Assembly (NCBI GenBank): GCA_910585265.1
Contig: CAJUCA010000061.1
Location: 1 to 17,664 of the forward strand
DNA: 17,664 nt
DNA from: an uncultured Oscillospiraceae bacterium
GTDB lineage: Bacteria > Bacillota > Clostridia > Oscillospirales > Oscillospiraceae
Direction: 5' to 3'
The position numbers and the translations under genes were made by a program. The notes beneath the pieces were generated by a model. That model ran no database searches, had not been told where the DNA came from, and worked only from the letters and a program-made list of their open reading frames with translations. How positions within the stretch are numbered: position 1 is the first letter of the stretch; the number at the start of each line of letters is the position of its first letter. Shown one piece after another: positions 7,801-14,347 of the stretch.

Positions 7801-7863
7801 GTGGACAGCACTGTGGGAGGAGACACGGAATTTGTGGTTCATTTGTACAGGAGCGAAATTTAA
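7801..7863 (+). other. Possible 20-codon ORF or gene remnant after the fusion gene
   Basis: A GTG at 7801 has GGGAGGAG (7786-7793) at ideal spacing and opens a 20-codon frame (MDSTVGGDTEFVVHLYRSEI). After its TAA the same frame stays open for 36 further codons, to a TAA near 7987. A good ribosome-binding site followed by a reading frame broken by one stop suggests a decayed small gene, but I do not recognise the family. It could also be chance. The rest of 7732-8073 shows no other plausible gene and no obvious terminator for the fusion gene. Confidence 0.25.
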
Positions 7864-8073
7864 CGATATCTTGGCTTGAGTGAGGTCGAGTTGGTCAAAC
7901 CTAAGCCATCCGTCATAAGAGTGATTCACAGAATTGCTCTGGTCGTCTGTCAAACGGAGGGCCTGCCATCAAAGTTTAGAAGGAAATAAATCAACAAGAC
8001 ACATAGCAACAAAAAAGGGGTTCTTCCACAAAATGTGAGTGCTTTGAAAAAGTGTGTTTTTTGAAAAATGGTT

Positions 8074-8420
8074 TGGAAAAATCTACTACGCTGTAATCAA
8101 AGAGAAGCTCCCTGGGACAACACCAACGTTTCCCAAAAGTTTCAGGAAACTGAAAATCGGGCGCTGATTTTTCCGCAAGATCACTTCTGCTAATGGCAGT
8201 ACATCTTGTCTCGAATCGCAGTCCAACGCAAGAAGCCCGTGTGGCCCTTGTGAGGGCCGTTGTGCCCCGTGGATAGGCCAAGTGACATCCGTACACACCT
8301 CCAACGGGTTGAAATGCGGTGCTGAAGCCTTTGTGGGCAATTGTGGCAGGGAGTGATTTTGGTCCTGAACCCTGAAATGTGGAACAGGTAAAGGCACCGG
8401 GAGGTTGAGGCAATTCGTCC
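8074..8420 (+). repeat. Copy A of a dispersed non-coding repeat (about 350 bp)
   Basis: This aligns along its length with 17151-17496, with small indels. Well-kept blocks include CTTGTGAGGGCC, CATCCGTACAC, TTGAAA-GCGGTG and GCAGGGAGTGATTT. The first third also matches the partial copy at 5428-5515. Open frames exist on the minus strand in both full copies and give partly similar translations, but they lack ribosome-binding sites and have low-complexity, protein-unlike composition, so I treat the repeat as non-coding. It may be a small RNA-like mobile element or a recombination substrate. Unlike copy B, it does not end in a strong hairpin. Confidence 0.6.
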
Positions 8421-8536
8421 AGTCTCCATGCAGGCCATCACCCCCCCGCTGACCCACTCCGAACCGACCGTGTTCGGTGTCCCGGCCCGGCGCTGTGGAG
8501 ACCGCAAGGGTGGTTGAAAGAGAAAGCAGGATAAAA

Positions 8537-8562
8537 GCCGGGCGTCACTTGTGACGCCCGGC
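8537..8562. other. Perfect 12-bp inverted repeat (hairpin)
   Basis: GCCGGGCGTCAC and its exact reverse complement are separated by only TT, making a very stable hairpin. No T-run follows directly. Eight bases later a second GC-rich hairpin begins (8571). It lies in the non-coding stretch between copy A of the dispersed repeat and the integrase operon, with no gene ending nearby, so a role as a protein-binding or DNA-processing site is as likely as transcript termination. Confidence 0.6.
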
Positions 8563-8570
8563 AGGTCACA

Positions 8571-8595
8571 GCGGCCCGCAGTGCGGGCCGCTTTT
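8571..8595 (+). terminator. GC-rich hairpin followed by TTTT
   Basis: GCGGCCCGCA and TGCGGGCCGC form a near-perfect stem around one central base (in practice a 3-4 nt loop), followed by TTTT. This fits an intrinsic terminator for rightward transcription arriving from the defence-gene side, and it insulates the integrase operon. The T-run is short, so termination efficiency is uncertain. Confidence 0.5.
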
Positions 8596-8971
8596 GGGCG
8601 TTTACGGGCCGGGGCGAGGATTCCGGGAACTGTTTGGAGAATTTGGAGGGTGTCTGCTTTTGGCGTCATTTCAAAGGGGAAAATTACGCTTTGGCGTCAG
8701 TTTTTCCCAGAGCCTTACTGTCCCAATGGTTTGAGCAGGGGTCTATCGTGGCTCCAGGGCGTTTTAGAGCATAGAAATCAGTGTTAGGAGAGGGGGCTGC
8801 CCCCACCCAAAATTTACGCCGCTGAAAACAAAGAAACGATTCCCCGAGCCGGAGTGTGAATTGCACCAGTGTATACAAAGAGAAAGGGGGTGTCAGCACG
8901 GCAGAAAAAATATGTGTCTGAATTGATAATTCTCGCCGTTCTCAGTGGCTATTTTCGCTAAGGTGTGGTAT
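8596..8971. other. Non-coding stretch upstream of the integrase operon
   Basis: No plausible gene is seen on either strand. It contains two copies of TTTGGCGTCA at 8659-8668 and 8690-8699, 31 bp apart (about three helical turns), which could be binding sites for a recombination-directionality or regulatory protein. A weak candidate promoter for the downstream genes is an extended -10, TGGTATGGT, ending at 8974, with only a poor -35. Otherwise nothing recognisable. Confidence 0.35.
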
Positions 8972-9000
8972 GGTGTGTCGCTACGAAGGAGGGACACACC
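8972..9000 (+). promoter_or_regulatory. Hairpin presenting the ribosome-binding site in its loop
   Basis: GGTGTGTC (8972-8979) and GACACACC (8993-9000) form a perfect 8-bp stem. The 13-nt loop contains AAGGAGG (8986-8992), and the start codon ATG at 9001 follows the stem directly. Such a structure could tune ribosome access to the small gene and, by coupling, to the integrase. This is a sequence observation; a regulatory function is inferred. Confidence 0.45.
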
Positions 9001-9318
9001 ATGTACGACCACATGAGAGCACTGGAGGACAGGTTTGCGCCCGAGCCAAACCATAAGCGACGCCAGGAGCTTGAATCCAAACGCCAGGAGGTTGCCGCCC
9101 TGCTGGATAAGCAGGGACGAAAAAAGCTGCTCCAGCTGGTGGACGCGCACACGATGGCGCAGGAGGAAATGGCGCTGGCCAGTTTCATCGCCGGCTTCCG
9201 TCTGGCCTGGGGAATCGCCATGGAGCTGGGAGCGGACGGCAGTTATTCCTACGAACAGGAGCAGGAAGAAATCAACCGCCGCAAAAATTGTGAGGAGGAA
9301 GGTGAAACCTGTGGCTAA
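9001..9318 (+). CDS. DUF6809-like small protein preceding the integrase
   Basis: This encodes 105 residues from ATG 9001, chosen because AAGGAGGG (8986-8993) lies at the right distance; an upstream in-frame ATG at 8965 has no such site. The protein is almost entirely helical, with a charged N-terminal half (EDRFAPEPNHKRRQELESKR) and a pattern near residues 60-77, MALASFIAGFRLAWGIAMEL, like the closing GFRLG helix of DUF6809 proteins of Firmicutes mobile elements. Its last codons overlap the integrase start (9302-9318), indicating translational coupling. It occupies the place where an excisionase is often found, but shows no clear helix-turn-helix, so that role is only a guess. Family call is from pattern memory. 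Confidence 0.65.
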   Translation: MYDHMRALEDRFAPEPNHKRRQELESKRQEVAALLDKQGRKKLLQLVDAHTMAQEEMALASFIAGFRLAWGIAMELGADGSYSYEQEQEEINRRKNCEEEGETCG

Positions 9319-10465
9319 ACGCAGAGCCAATGGAGAGGGCAACATCCGCAAGCGCAGCGACGGACGCTGGGAAGGCCGTTACACGGCTGGCCGTGACCCG
9401 GACACTGGGAAAGTGATTCACAAAAATGTGCTGGCGAAAACCCAGAAGGAGTGCAAGGAGAAACTCAAGCGGGCCATCGAGGAAAACGCCAAAGTAGACG
9501 CTATCCGGGCTGAACAGTACACTGTAGGTCAATGGATGGACGTGTGGTTTGAAAACTGCGCCAAAATCAAAGTGCGGCCCTCATCTCACAAAACTTACCG
9601 TGGCTACATCGACAACCACATCAAGCCCAACATCGGTAAAATCCCGCTGAATAAATTATCTTCTCTGGATTTACAGAAGCTCTACAAGAAGCTGCTGAGC
9701 GGCGGCAGGGTAGAGCGGATCGAGTCCCAAAAGCAGCCCAAGGGTCTCAGTGCTAAAACGGTGCGGAACATTAATCAGGTGATTTCCTCCGCCATGGATT
9801 TCGCCATCGACCAAAAGCTGATCAGCACCAACCCCACGGACAGCTGTGCCCTGCCCAGGCTGGAGCACCGGGAGATGAAGACCATTCCAGCGGAGCAGCT
9901 GGCATCCTTCCTGCATGAGGCCAGAGAGAGTGGCGTGTTCGAGATGTATTACATCGAGCTGGCCACGGGCTTGCGCCGGGGTGAGCTGCTGGGTCTCAAG
10001 TGGGAGGACATCGACCTGGAGCGAGGCACGATCCAGGTGCGCCGCCAGATTGCCCGGATCGATGGCGAGGTGGTAGAGGCCCCGCTCAAGACAAAGAACT
10101 CCTATCGGAGCGTGTCCATCGGACAGGCCGCGGTGGAAATCCTCAGAGACCAGCAGAGGAAAACCAGCAGTGAGTACGTGTTCCCATCTTCCACAGGCGG
10201 CCCCATCTCCCCAGACAGCGTACTCCATATGCTCCATCGGGTACTGAAACGGGCAGGGCTGCCTCAGATTCGATTCCACGATATGAGACATACGTTCGCC
10301 ACAGTGGCGCTGCAAAACGGTGTGGACATCAAGACGGTGAGCGGGATGCTGGGCCACTACAGCGCCGGGTTCACCCTGGACACCTACGCCCACGTCACCA
10401 CCCAGGCACAGCGGCAGGCGGCAAATACCATGAGCAGCATCCTATCCGATGCTGCCGGGAACTAA
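9302..10465 (+). CDS. Site-specific tyrosine recombinase (integrase, Tn916-like)
   Basis: The frame is open further upstream, but AGGAGG at 9293-9298 and the family N-terminus place the start at GTG 9302 (387 residues) or GTG 9311 (384). Residues about 7-60 match the AP2-like arm-binding domain (ANGEGNIRKRSDGRWEGRYT), about 72-175 the SAM-like core-binding domain, and about 195-375 the catalytic domain. Catalytic residues are all present: R225 in ATGLRRGELLGL, K265 in KTKNSYRSV, H326 and R329 in FHDMRHTFA, H352 in LGHYS, and nucleophile Y362 in DTYAH. It should catalyse integration and excision between the tRNA-derived repeats. The gene ends about 120 bp before the right repeat, with arm-like TGGGTCA boxes in between. 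Complete and apparently functional. Confidence 0.95.
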   Translation: MKPVAKRRANGEGNIRKRSDGRWEGRYTAGRDPDTGKVIHKNVLAKTQKECKEKLKRAIEENAKVDAIRAEQYTVGQWMDVWFENCAKIKVRPSSHKTYRGYIDNHIKPNIGKIPLNKLSSLDLQKLYKKLLSGGRVERIESQKQPKGLSAKTVRNINQVISSAMDFAIDQKLISTNPTDSCALPRLEHREMKTIPAEQLASFLHEARESGVFEMYYIELATGLRRGELLGLKWEDIDLERGTIQVRRQIARIDGEVVEAPLKTKNSYRSVSIGQAAVEILRDQQRKTSSEYVFPSSTGGPISPDSVLHMLHRVLKRAGLPQIRFHDMRHTFATVALQNGVDIKTVSGMLGHYSAGFTLDTYAHVTTQAQRQAANTMSSILSDAAGN

Positions 10466-10481
10466 CCGCACATTTCCCCGT

Positions 10482-10520
10482 ATGGGTCAGCGCTTGGGTC
10501 AAAGTGCTGACCCATTTTTT
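10482..10520 (+). terminator. Terminator hairpin after the integrase
   Basis: ATGGGTCAGC (10482-10491) and GCTGACCCAT (10506-10515) form a perfect 10-bp stem with a 14-nt loop, followed by a run of T to 10520. It starts 17 bp after the integrase stop. The arms of the stem are the outer parts of TGGGTCA boxes, so the same bases may serve as both terminator and integrase-binding sites. Confidence 0.6.
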
Positions 10521-10526
10521 GACCCA
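10483..10526. promoter_or_regulatory. Four symmetric TGGGTCA boxes, candidate integrase arm sites
   Basis: TGGGTCA occurs at 10483-10489 and 10495-10501, and in inverted form (TGACCCA) at 10508-10514 and 10520-10526. Both pairs have a 12-bp period and the set is symmetric. The same box with the same 12-bp spacing recurs at the left end (171, 183) and right of the second repeat (10748 as CGGGTCA, 10760). In the circular form of the element these would flank the core on both sides, as arm sites do for lambda-type and Tn916-type integrases. Confidence 0.6.
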
Positions 10527-10550
10527 GATTATTTTCAGAGAAAAGCGAAG

Positions 10551-10587
10551 AAAAGGCCCTGAAATCTTGCGATTTCAGGGCCTTTTT
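10551..10587. terminator. Strong bidirectional terminator next to the right attachment site
   Basis: AAAAGGCCCTGAAATC (10551-10566) pairs perfectly with 10571-10586 over 16 bp around a TTGC loop. T-rich on one flank and A-rich on the other, it can terminate in both directions. It abuts the encoded CCA of the tRNA fragment (10587-10589). It may once have followed a tRNA-side transcript, or it insulates the element end. Confidence 0.75.
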
Positions 10588-10770
10588 GGTTGCGGGGGCC
10601 GGATTTGAACCGACGACCTTCGGGTTATGAGCTGCGGTCAGCGGTGCCGGCGGCGGCTTTTTGGCGCTTTCGGGGCGTTTTTGCTCCAGGGTGGGGTGCT
10701 TTCCAGCGCTGTTCTCTCCACTGCTTCCGCCCGCTCCTTTCCCATTCCGGGTCAGAATCTGGGTCAGGGC
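10585..10770. repeat. Right attachment-site direct repeat (attR-like), extended
   Basis: This is the second copy of the left-end repeat, colinear with 8-193. It carries the tRNA-fMet 3' fragment (10587-10631), the same non-tRNA segment and two 12-bp-spaced boxes (CGGGTCA 10748-10754, TGGGTCA 10760-10766). If only one element had inserted, similarity should stop at the tRNA-derived core. Here it continues for about 135 bp into arm sequence, so the DNA to the right probably begins another related element or its remnant. Confidence 0.7.
10587..10631 (-). pseudogene. 3' half of initiator tRNA-fMet (CAU), right copy
   Basis: Identical to the fragment at 10-54: encoded CCA at 10587-10589, 3' acceptor strand, T-arm, CCCGA stem strand and the CAU anticodon (complement at 10627-10629). 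Again the 5' half is missing and the adjoining bases cannot pair, so it is not a working tRNA. Both copies in this window are displaced 3' ends; the intact gene must lie elsewhere, possibly to the right beyond the window. Confidence 0.8.
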
Positions 10771-10810
10771 ATCGATTCCATCTCTTCCACAGGCTCAGCT
10801 ATCAGTGCCG

Positions 10811-10846
10811 AAAAAGCCCCGCGGTACCGATACCGCAGGGCTTTTT
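10811..10846 (-). terminator. Bidirectional terminator after the GLUG-protein gene
   Basis: AAAAAGCCC and GCGGTA on one side pair with TACCGC and GGGCTTTTT on the other, with one C/A mismatch and a CCGA loop. On the minus strand it lies 43 bp past the stop of the GLUG-repeat gene and should end that operon; its symmetry allows it to stop rightward transcripts too. Confidence 0.75.
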
Positions 10847-10888
10847 AATCAGTGTGTAGCAGGGGCTGAATCCAGCTCTTCTGCGTTC

Positions 10889-13800
10889 CTATTTTGCCGG
10901 GACGGTTTTTTTCTTCTTCCGGCGTACCCTGGTCAGTACCATCAGCAGCGCTGCCAGCCCCGCCGCCCCGCCCGCGATGGGCAGGACGATCTTCCACACA
11001 CCGTCTCCCTTGGGCTGAAGGAAAAAGGTTCCTTGGACACCCTCCATGGCGAGGAGCAGATACTGCCCACTGCGCTGGACATCTACCGCCACCCACTGGC
11101 CATTCTTGTACTGCCACACGTCGGCATCCCCGCCGTTGGGGCTCAACAGCCGCAGGGGGAGTGTGCCGTCCCGGCCCGCCTTGCCCCCGGTGAGGGATAC
11201 GTCCCAGGTGGCCGCACCCTCCATATCCTTGGGCGGGCTCTGGACGCTGTTTATGACATGAAGCGCCGCCTCATCGGTAAACCGCCCCTCCGCCAGGGCC
11301 AAGGCCAGCGGCCCCCGCTGCTCTTGGCTGGACACCAGGGTGATCCAGGGGGCGTATTCCGCTTCCAGGGTGAGGTCGGATTGGGTGCCGGACAAATCGA
11401 ACTCCGGCCACACGCCATAGCTGCCCTCCCGCTCGGGCACATCGGGCAGGGTGACGTGGGACAGATCCTCCCCGTAGAGGAAGGGAATTTGTGCCACCGT
11501 CTCCCCGTCTGCCACAAGGGTGAGGGTGAAGGCGGTGAACTCGGCGGGGGCGTTCTCCAAGGCCGCCATGGCCTCAAAGGGGACGGGCTCCGCCCGTCCG
11601 GCGTAGCTGACGCCGTCCACGCCCGCGATTCCGGTGTCCACAAAGCAGCATCCGGACAGCACCCCGTCCGTCTCCACACCGCCCGCAATGGCCCCCAGGC
11701 ACTCGGTTCCTCCGGCGATGGTGGCAATGGCCCGACAGTCCCGCAGGCGGCTGGCCCATCCGGCCACGCCGCCCACATAGTTCCCGCCGGACAGGGTACT
11801 CTTGGCCCAGCAGCTTCTCACCGAGGCCTCGGCATAGCCCGCCACGCCGCCCACGTAGTCACCGCCGGTGCTCTCCACCGGGCCGTAGTTCTGGCAGTCC
11901 AGGGCGGTGCCCAGGTCCATCCGGCCCGCCAGGCCGCCCACGCAGTCCTTTTTGGCGGTGACTCCCCCCAGGTTCACGCAGTTCTGGAGCACGGCCTTGG
12001 TCTCATAGGTGGCCCCGAAGGAAAATACGCCGGAGGCGTCGTCCTCCGGGTCCAGGTCGAACTCGACGGCCATGGCGCCAACGGCGCCGCCCACGTTGCG
12101 GTCGCCCTCCACGGCGCCGGTGTTGCGGCAGTCGGCCACTTTCCCTTCCCGGACGGCGGCCACGTCCTCCTCCGAGGTGTCCTCAAACACTGTGTCCAAC
12201 CCCTGGCCGGGCAGGTTTTTCAAGTCGGCCATGGCGTCCAGCAGCACGTTGAGCACGGTATGGAACTGGTTGTTGATGGCCCGCAGGTCGGCGGTAAGGG
12301 CGCCGCTCCCGTTCTGGACGGCCCGGTTCAGCCCCTCCATCTCGCCGGACAGGCCGGACAGGGCGTCAAACAGCCCGCCGCTGTCCTGGCGGAAGCCGTC
12401 CCCCAGGGGGGTGAACTGGGCGGGGCCCTTGGCGGTGAAATCGCTCACCGCGCCGCTGACGGTGTCGAAGGCCCGGCGCAGGAGCGTGCCGATGCCCGCG
12501 GATGAGTCGGACGCGTCTTGGAGCTTGCCCAGGGCTTCCCCCAGCTTGCCGCCGAGGGGCCCGGACCTGCCCAGCGCGGCCTGGAGGTCGATGAGGGCGA
12601 TCTCCACATCCCGGCCCGCCGTCTTGAGGGCGCCGGCGGCGGCGGACAGGTCCGTCCCCGCGTTTTCCAGGTCGTCATAGTCGGGCAGGTACTGGTTGAA
12701 CGCGGACAGGGCTTCCAGGGTATTGCCCAGCGCCTCCACAACGGCGGACAGGGCTTCCCGGATCTCCTGCTCGTTTTTCAAATCCGGGATGGTGACGCCC
12801 CCGGCGGCGTCCTCCAGGTCCCGGAGTGCCTGGGCCAGCGCGTCAAGAGCATCGCTCAGCTCGGCGATCCCGTCCTGCACGCCTGCTATGGCGTCCCTGA
12901 TCTCGTCCTCGTCCGCGTCCCTCACCTTGCGGAGCAGGTCGTCCAGCGCGGCGCCGAGGTGGTCCGCCGACGCGCTCAGATCCCGGCCCGCCTGCCCCAT
13001 GGCCCCCAAGGCGGCGCTGATCTGGGTCATGGCGCTGCCGCTGATGTCCACCGCGCCTTTCAGGGCCTCCATGGCCTCGCCCAGGCGGGCGGACAGGTCC
13101 TCCAGCAGTCCGCCCGCGCCGGACAGGTCGTCTAGGGCGGGAGCAATCTTATCCAGCAGATTGGTGATGTCCGCCGCCGCGGTGTTGACGGAGCCGATGT
13201 TGTCGTCCGCAAAGTCGGAGATGCGGTCCAGCATATTCCGGGAGCTGTTCCGGGCGCTGTCGGTGAAGCCGCCCATGGCCTCCAGCCGGGAGGTGACGTC
13301 GGTACTGGTCCTCTGGGCGTCGTTCAGCGCCCGGTCGATGAGCAGATCCAAGGCGTCCAGCTCCCCCCGCAGGCGCTCCAGGGAGTCCCCGCCGGGGTCA
13401 ACGACCAGGTAGGGCTCCGCCTGTCCCACGACGCCGCCCACGTCCTTCCTGCCGTTCACCGCGCCGCTGTTGACGCAGCCCGCCAGATAGCCGCTCTGCC
13501 GTCCGGCGATGCCGCCGGTGTTATAGCCCACGTGGGGATAGCCCACCGCCCCGGTGTTGGTACAGCTCTGCACCACGCCGCTGGACCAGCCCACCACGCC
13601 GCCGGTGTCAAAGCACCCGCTGAGCAGGTGGTAGGTCTCCTCGTCGGCGGAGGCCCGCTCCTCCAGGGCGGCGGCGTCCACGTCCATCAGGTCCACGGAC
13701 GATTCGGTCTGGGTCAGGTTGACCCCGGCGCTGTTCTCGCACTTCATCACCAGGCCCAGGCTGCGGCCCGCGACGCCCCCGGTGGCGTTCTCCCCGCTGA

Positions 13801-14347
13801 CGGACCCGGCGGCGGTACACTGGATGATCTGTCCGGAGGCGCTGTTGCGCCCGGCGATACCGCCCACCATGCTCTCCCCCTGGACGGTGCCCCGGAAGGC
13901 GCAGTTTTGCAGGGTGCCGGAGTTGTCCCCCACGATGCCGCCCACGGTGGAGCGGGTGCCGGAGGGGGCCACGGCGCCCTGAACGGTCAGATCCTGAATC
14001 ACGCCGCCCGGCTGGACATATCGGAACAGGCCCTGAACGGAACCGGCGGCGCTGATCCTCAGCCCGGAGATGGTGTGGTTCTGGCCCAGAAAGGTGCCGC
14101 CAAAGGTGGGGATGGGGGTGAACTCCGTCCCCGACAAGTCCAGATCGGCGGCGAGGCGGACGGTCTTTCCCTGGCTCCAGGTGTCCAGGGCGCAGTTTTT
14201 GGCAAAGCTCCGGAACTCCGCCTCATTGGATATGGTGATCACGCCGGTCGCCTCCTGGGCGGCGTAAGCCACGGGCACGGTCGGGCAGACCAGCAGGCAC
14301 AGCGCCAGCAAAAGGGCAGGCAGCCTGCGGCAGGTTCCCTTAGTCAT
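10889..14347 (-). CDS. Secreted, membrane-anchored GLUG-repeat protein with long helical centre
   Basis: A protein of 1152 residues. A Sec signal peptide (about 1-30, hydrophobic core ALLLALCLLV, AYA-A cleavage region) precedes a first block of GLUG-type repeats (about 80-310; GGIVGDNSG, GGIAGRNSA, GGVAGRS, GGIAGRQSG, GGVVGQA). Residues about 320-725 are a heptad-like helical region rich in Leu, Ala, Asp and Gly, resembling the extracellular part of YhgE/Pip proteins. A second GLUG block follows (about 735-890), then a region of probable beta modules, one transmembrane helix (about 1120-1141) and a basic tail RRKKKK. The ATG overlaps the end of the transporter gene (14340-14347), with GGAGAGGG upstream, so the two are coupled. 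It probably acts outside the membrane as a partner of the MMPL transporter. Exact function is unknown. Confidence 0.82.
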   Translation of the reverse strand: MTKGTCRRLPALLLALCLLVCPTVPVAYAAQEATGVITISNEAEFRSFAKNCALDTWSQGKTVRLAADLDLSGTEFTPIPTFGGTFLGQNHTISGLRISAAGSVQGLFRYVQPGGVIQDLTVQGAVAPSGTRSTVGGIVGDNSGTLQNCAFRGTVQGESMVGGIAGRNSASGQIIQCTAAGSVSGENATGGVAGRSLGLVMKCENSAGVNLTQTESSVDLMDVDAAALEERASADEETYHLLSGCFDTGGVVGWSSGVVQSCTNTGAVGYPHVGYNTGGIAGRQSGYLAGCVNSGAVNGRKDVGGVVGQAEPYLVVDPGGDSLERLRGELDALDLLIDRALNDAQRTSTDVTSRLEAMGGFTDSARNSSRNMLDRISDFADDNIGSVNTAAADITNLLDKIAPALDDLSGAGGLLEDLSARLGEAMEALKGAVDISGSAMTQISAALGAMGQAGRDLSASADHLGAALDDLLRKVRDADEDEIRDAIAGVQDGIAELSDALDALAQALRDLEDAAGGVTIPDLKNEQEIREALSAVVEALGNTLEALSAFNQYLPDYDDLENAGTDLSAAAGALKTAGRDVEIALIDLQAALGRSGPLGGKLGEALGKLQDASDSSAGIGTLLRRAFDTVSGAVSDFTAKGPAQFTPLGDGFRQDSGGLFDALSGLSGEMEGLNRAVQNGSGALTADLRAINNQFHTVLNVLLDAMADLKNLPGQGLDTVFEDTSEEDVAAVREGKVADCRNTGAVEGDRNVGGAVGAMAVEFDLDPEDDASGVFSFGATYETKAVLQNCVNLGGVTAKKDCVGGLAGRMDLGTALDCQNYGPVESTGGDYVGGVAGYAEASVRSCWAKSTLSGGNYVGGVAGWASRLRDCRAIATIAGGTECLGAIAGGVETDGVLSGCCFVDTGIAGVDGVSYAGRAEPVPFEAMAALENAPAEFTAFTLTLVADGETVAQIPFLYGEDLSHVTLPDVPEREGSYGVWPEFDLSGTQSDLTLEAEYAPWITLVSSQEQRGPLALALAEGRFTDEAALHVINSVQSPPKDMEGAATWDVSLTGGKAGRDGTLPLRLLSPNGGDADVWQYKNGQWVAVDVQRSGQYLLLAMEGVQGTFFLQPKGDGVWKIVLPIAGGAAGLAALLMVLTRVRRKKKKTVPAK

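Noticed and set aside
7991..8413. Minus-strand ORF (140 codons) in repeat copy A, with similarity to a minus-strand frame in copy B
   Set aside because: The similarity follows from DNA similarity of the repeats. Neither frame has a ribosome-binding site, composition is protein-unlike, and the frames end differently.
8450..8456. Isolated TGACCCA as a further integrase arm site
   Set aside because: It is single, without the 12-bp partner seen at every other location, and far from both ends.
7732..9000. CRISPR array or transposase in the gene-poor stretch
   Set aside because: No regularly spaced repeats with spacers and no DDE or serine-recombinase motifs are present; only the dispersed repeat, hairpins and short repeated 10-mers.
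9035..9301. Earlier start for the integrase (476 codons)
   Set aside because: The extra N-terminal part is a shadow of the DUF6809-like gene. The family N-terminus and AGGAGG point to GTG 9302 or 9311.
10661..12505. Long plus-strand ORF (614 codons)
   Set aside because: It is antisense to the GLUG-repeat gene, rich in Gly, His and Gln as expected for a shadow of high-GC coding DNA, and shows no domain or ribosome-binding site.
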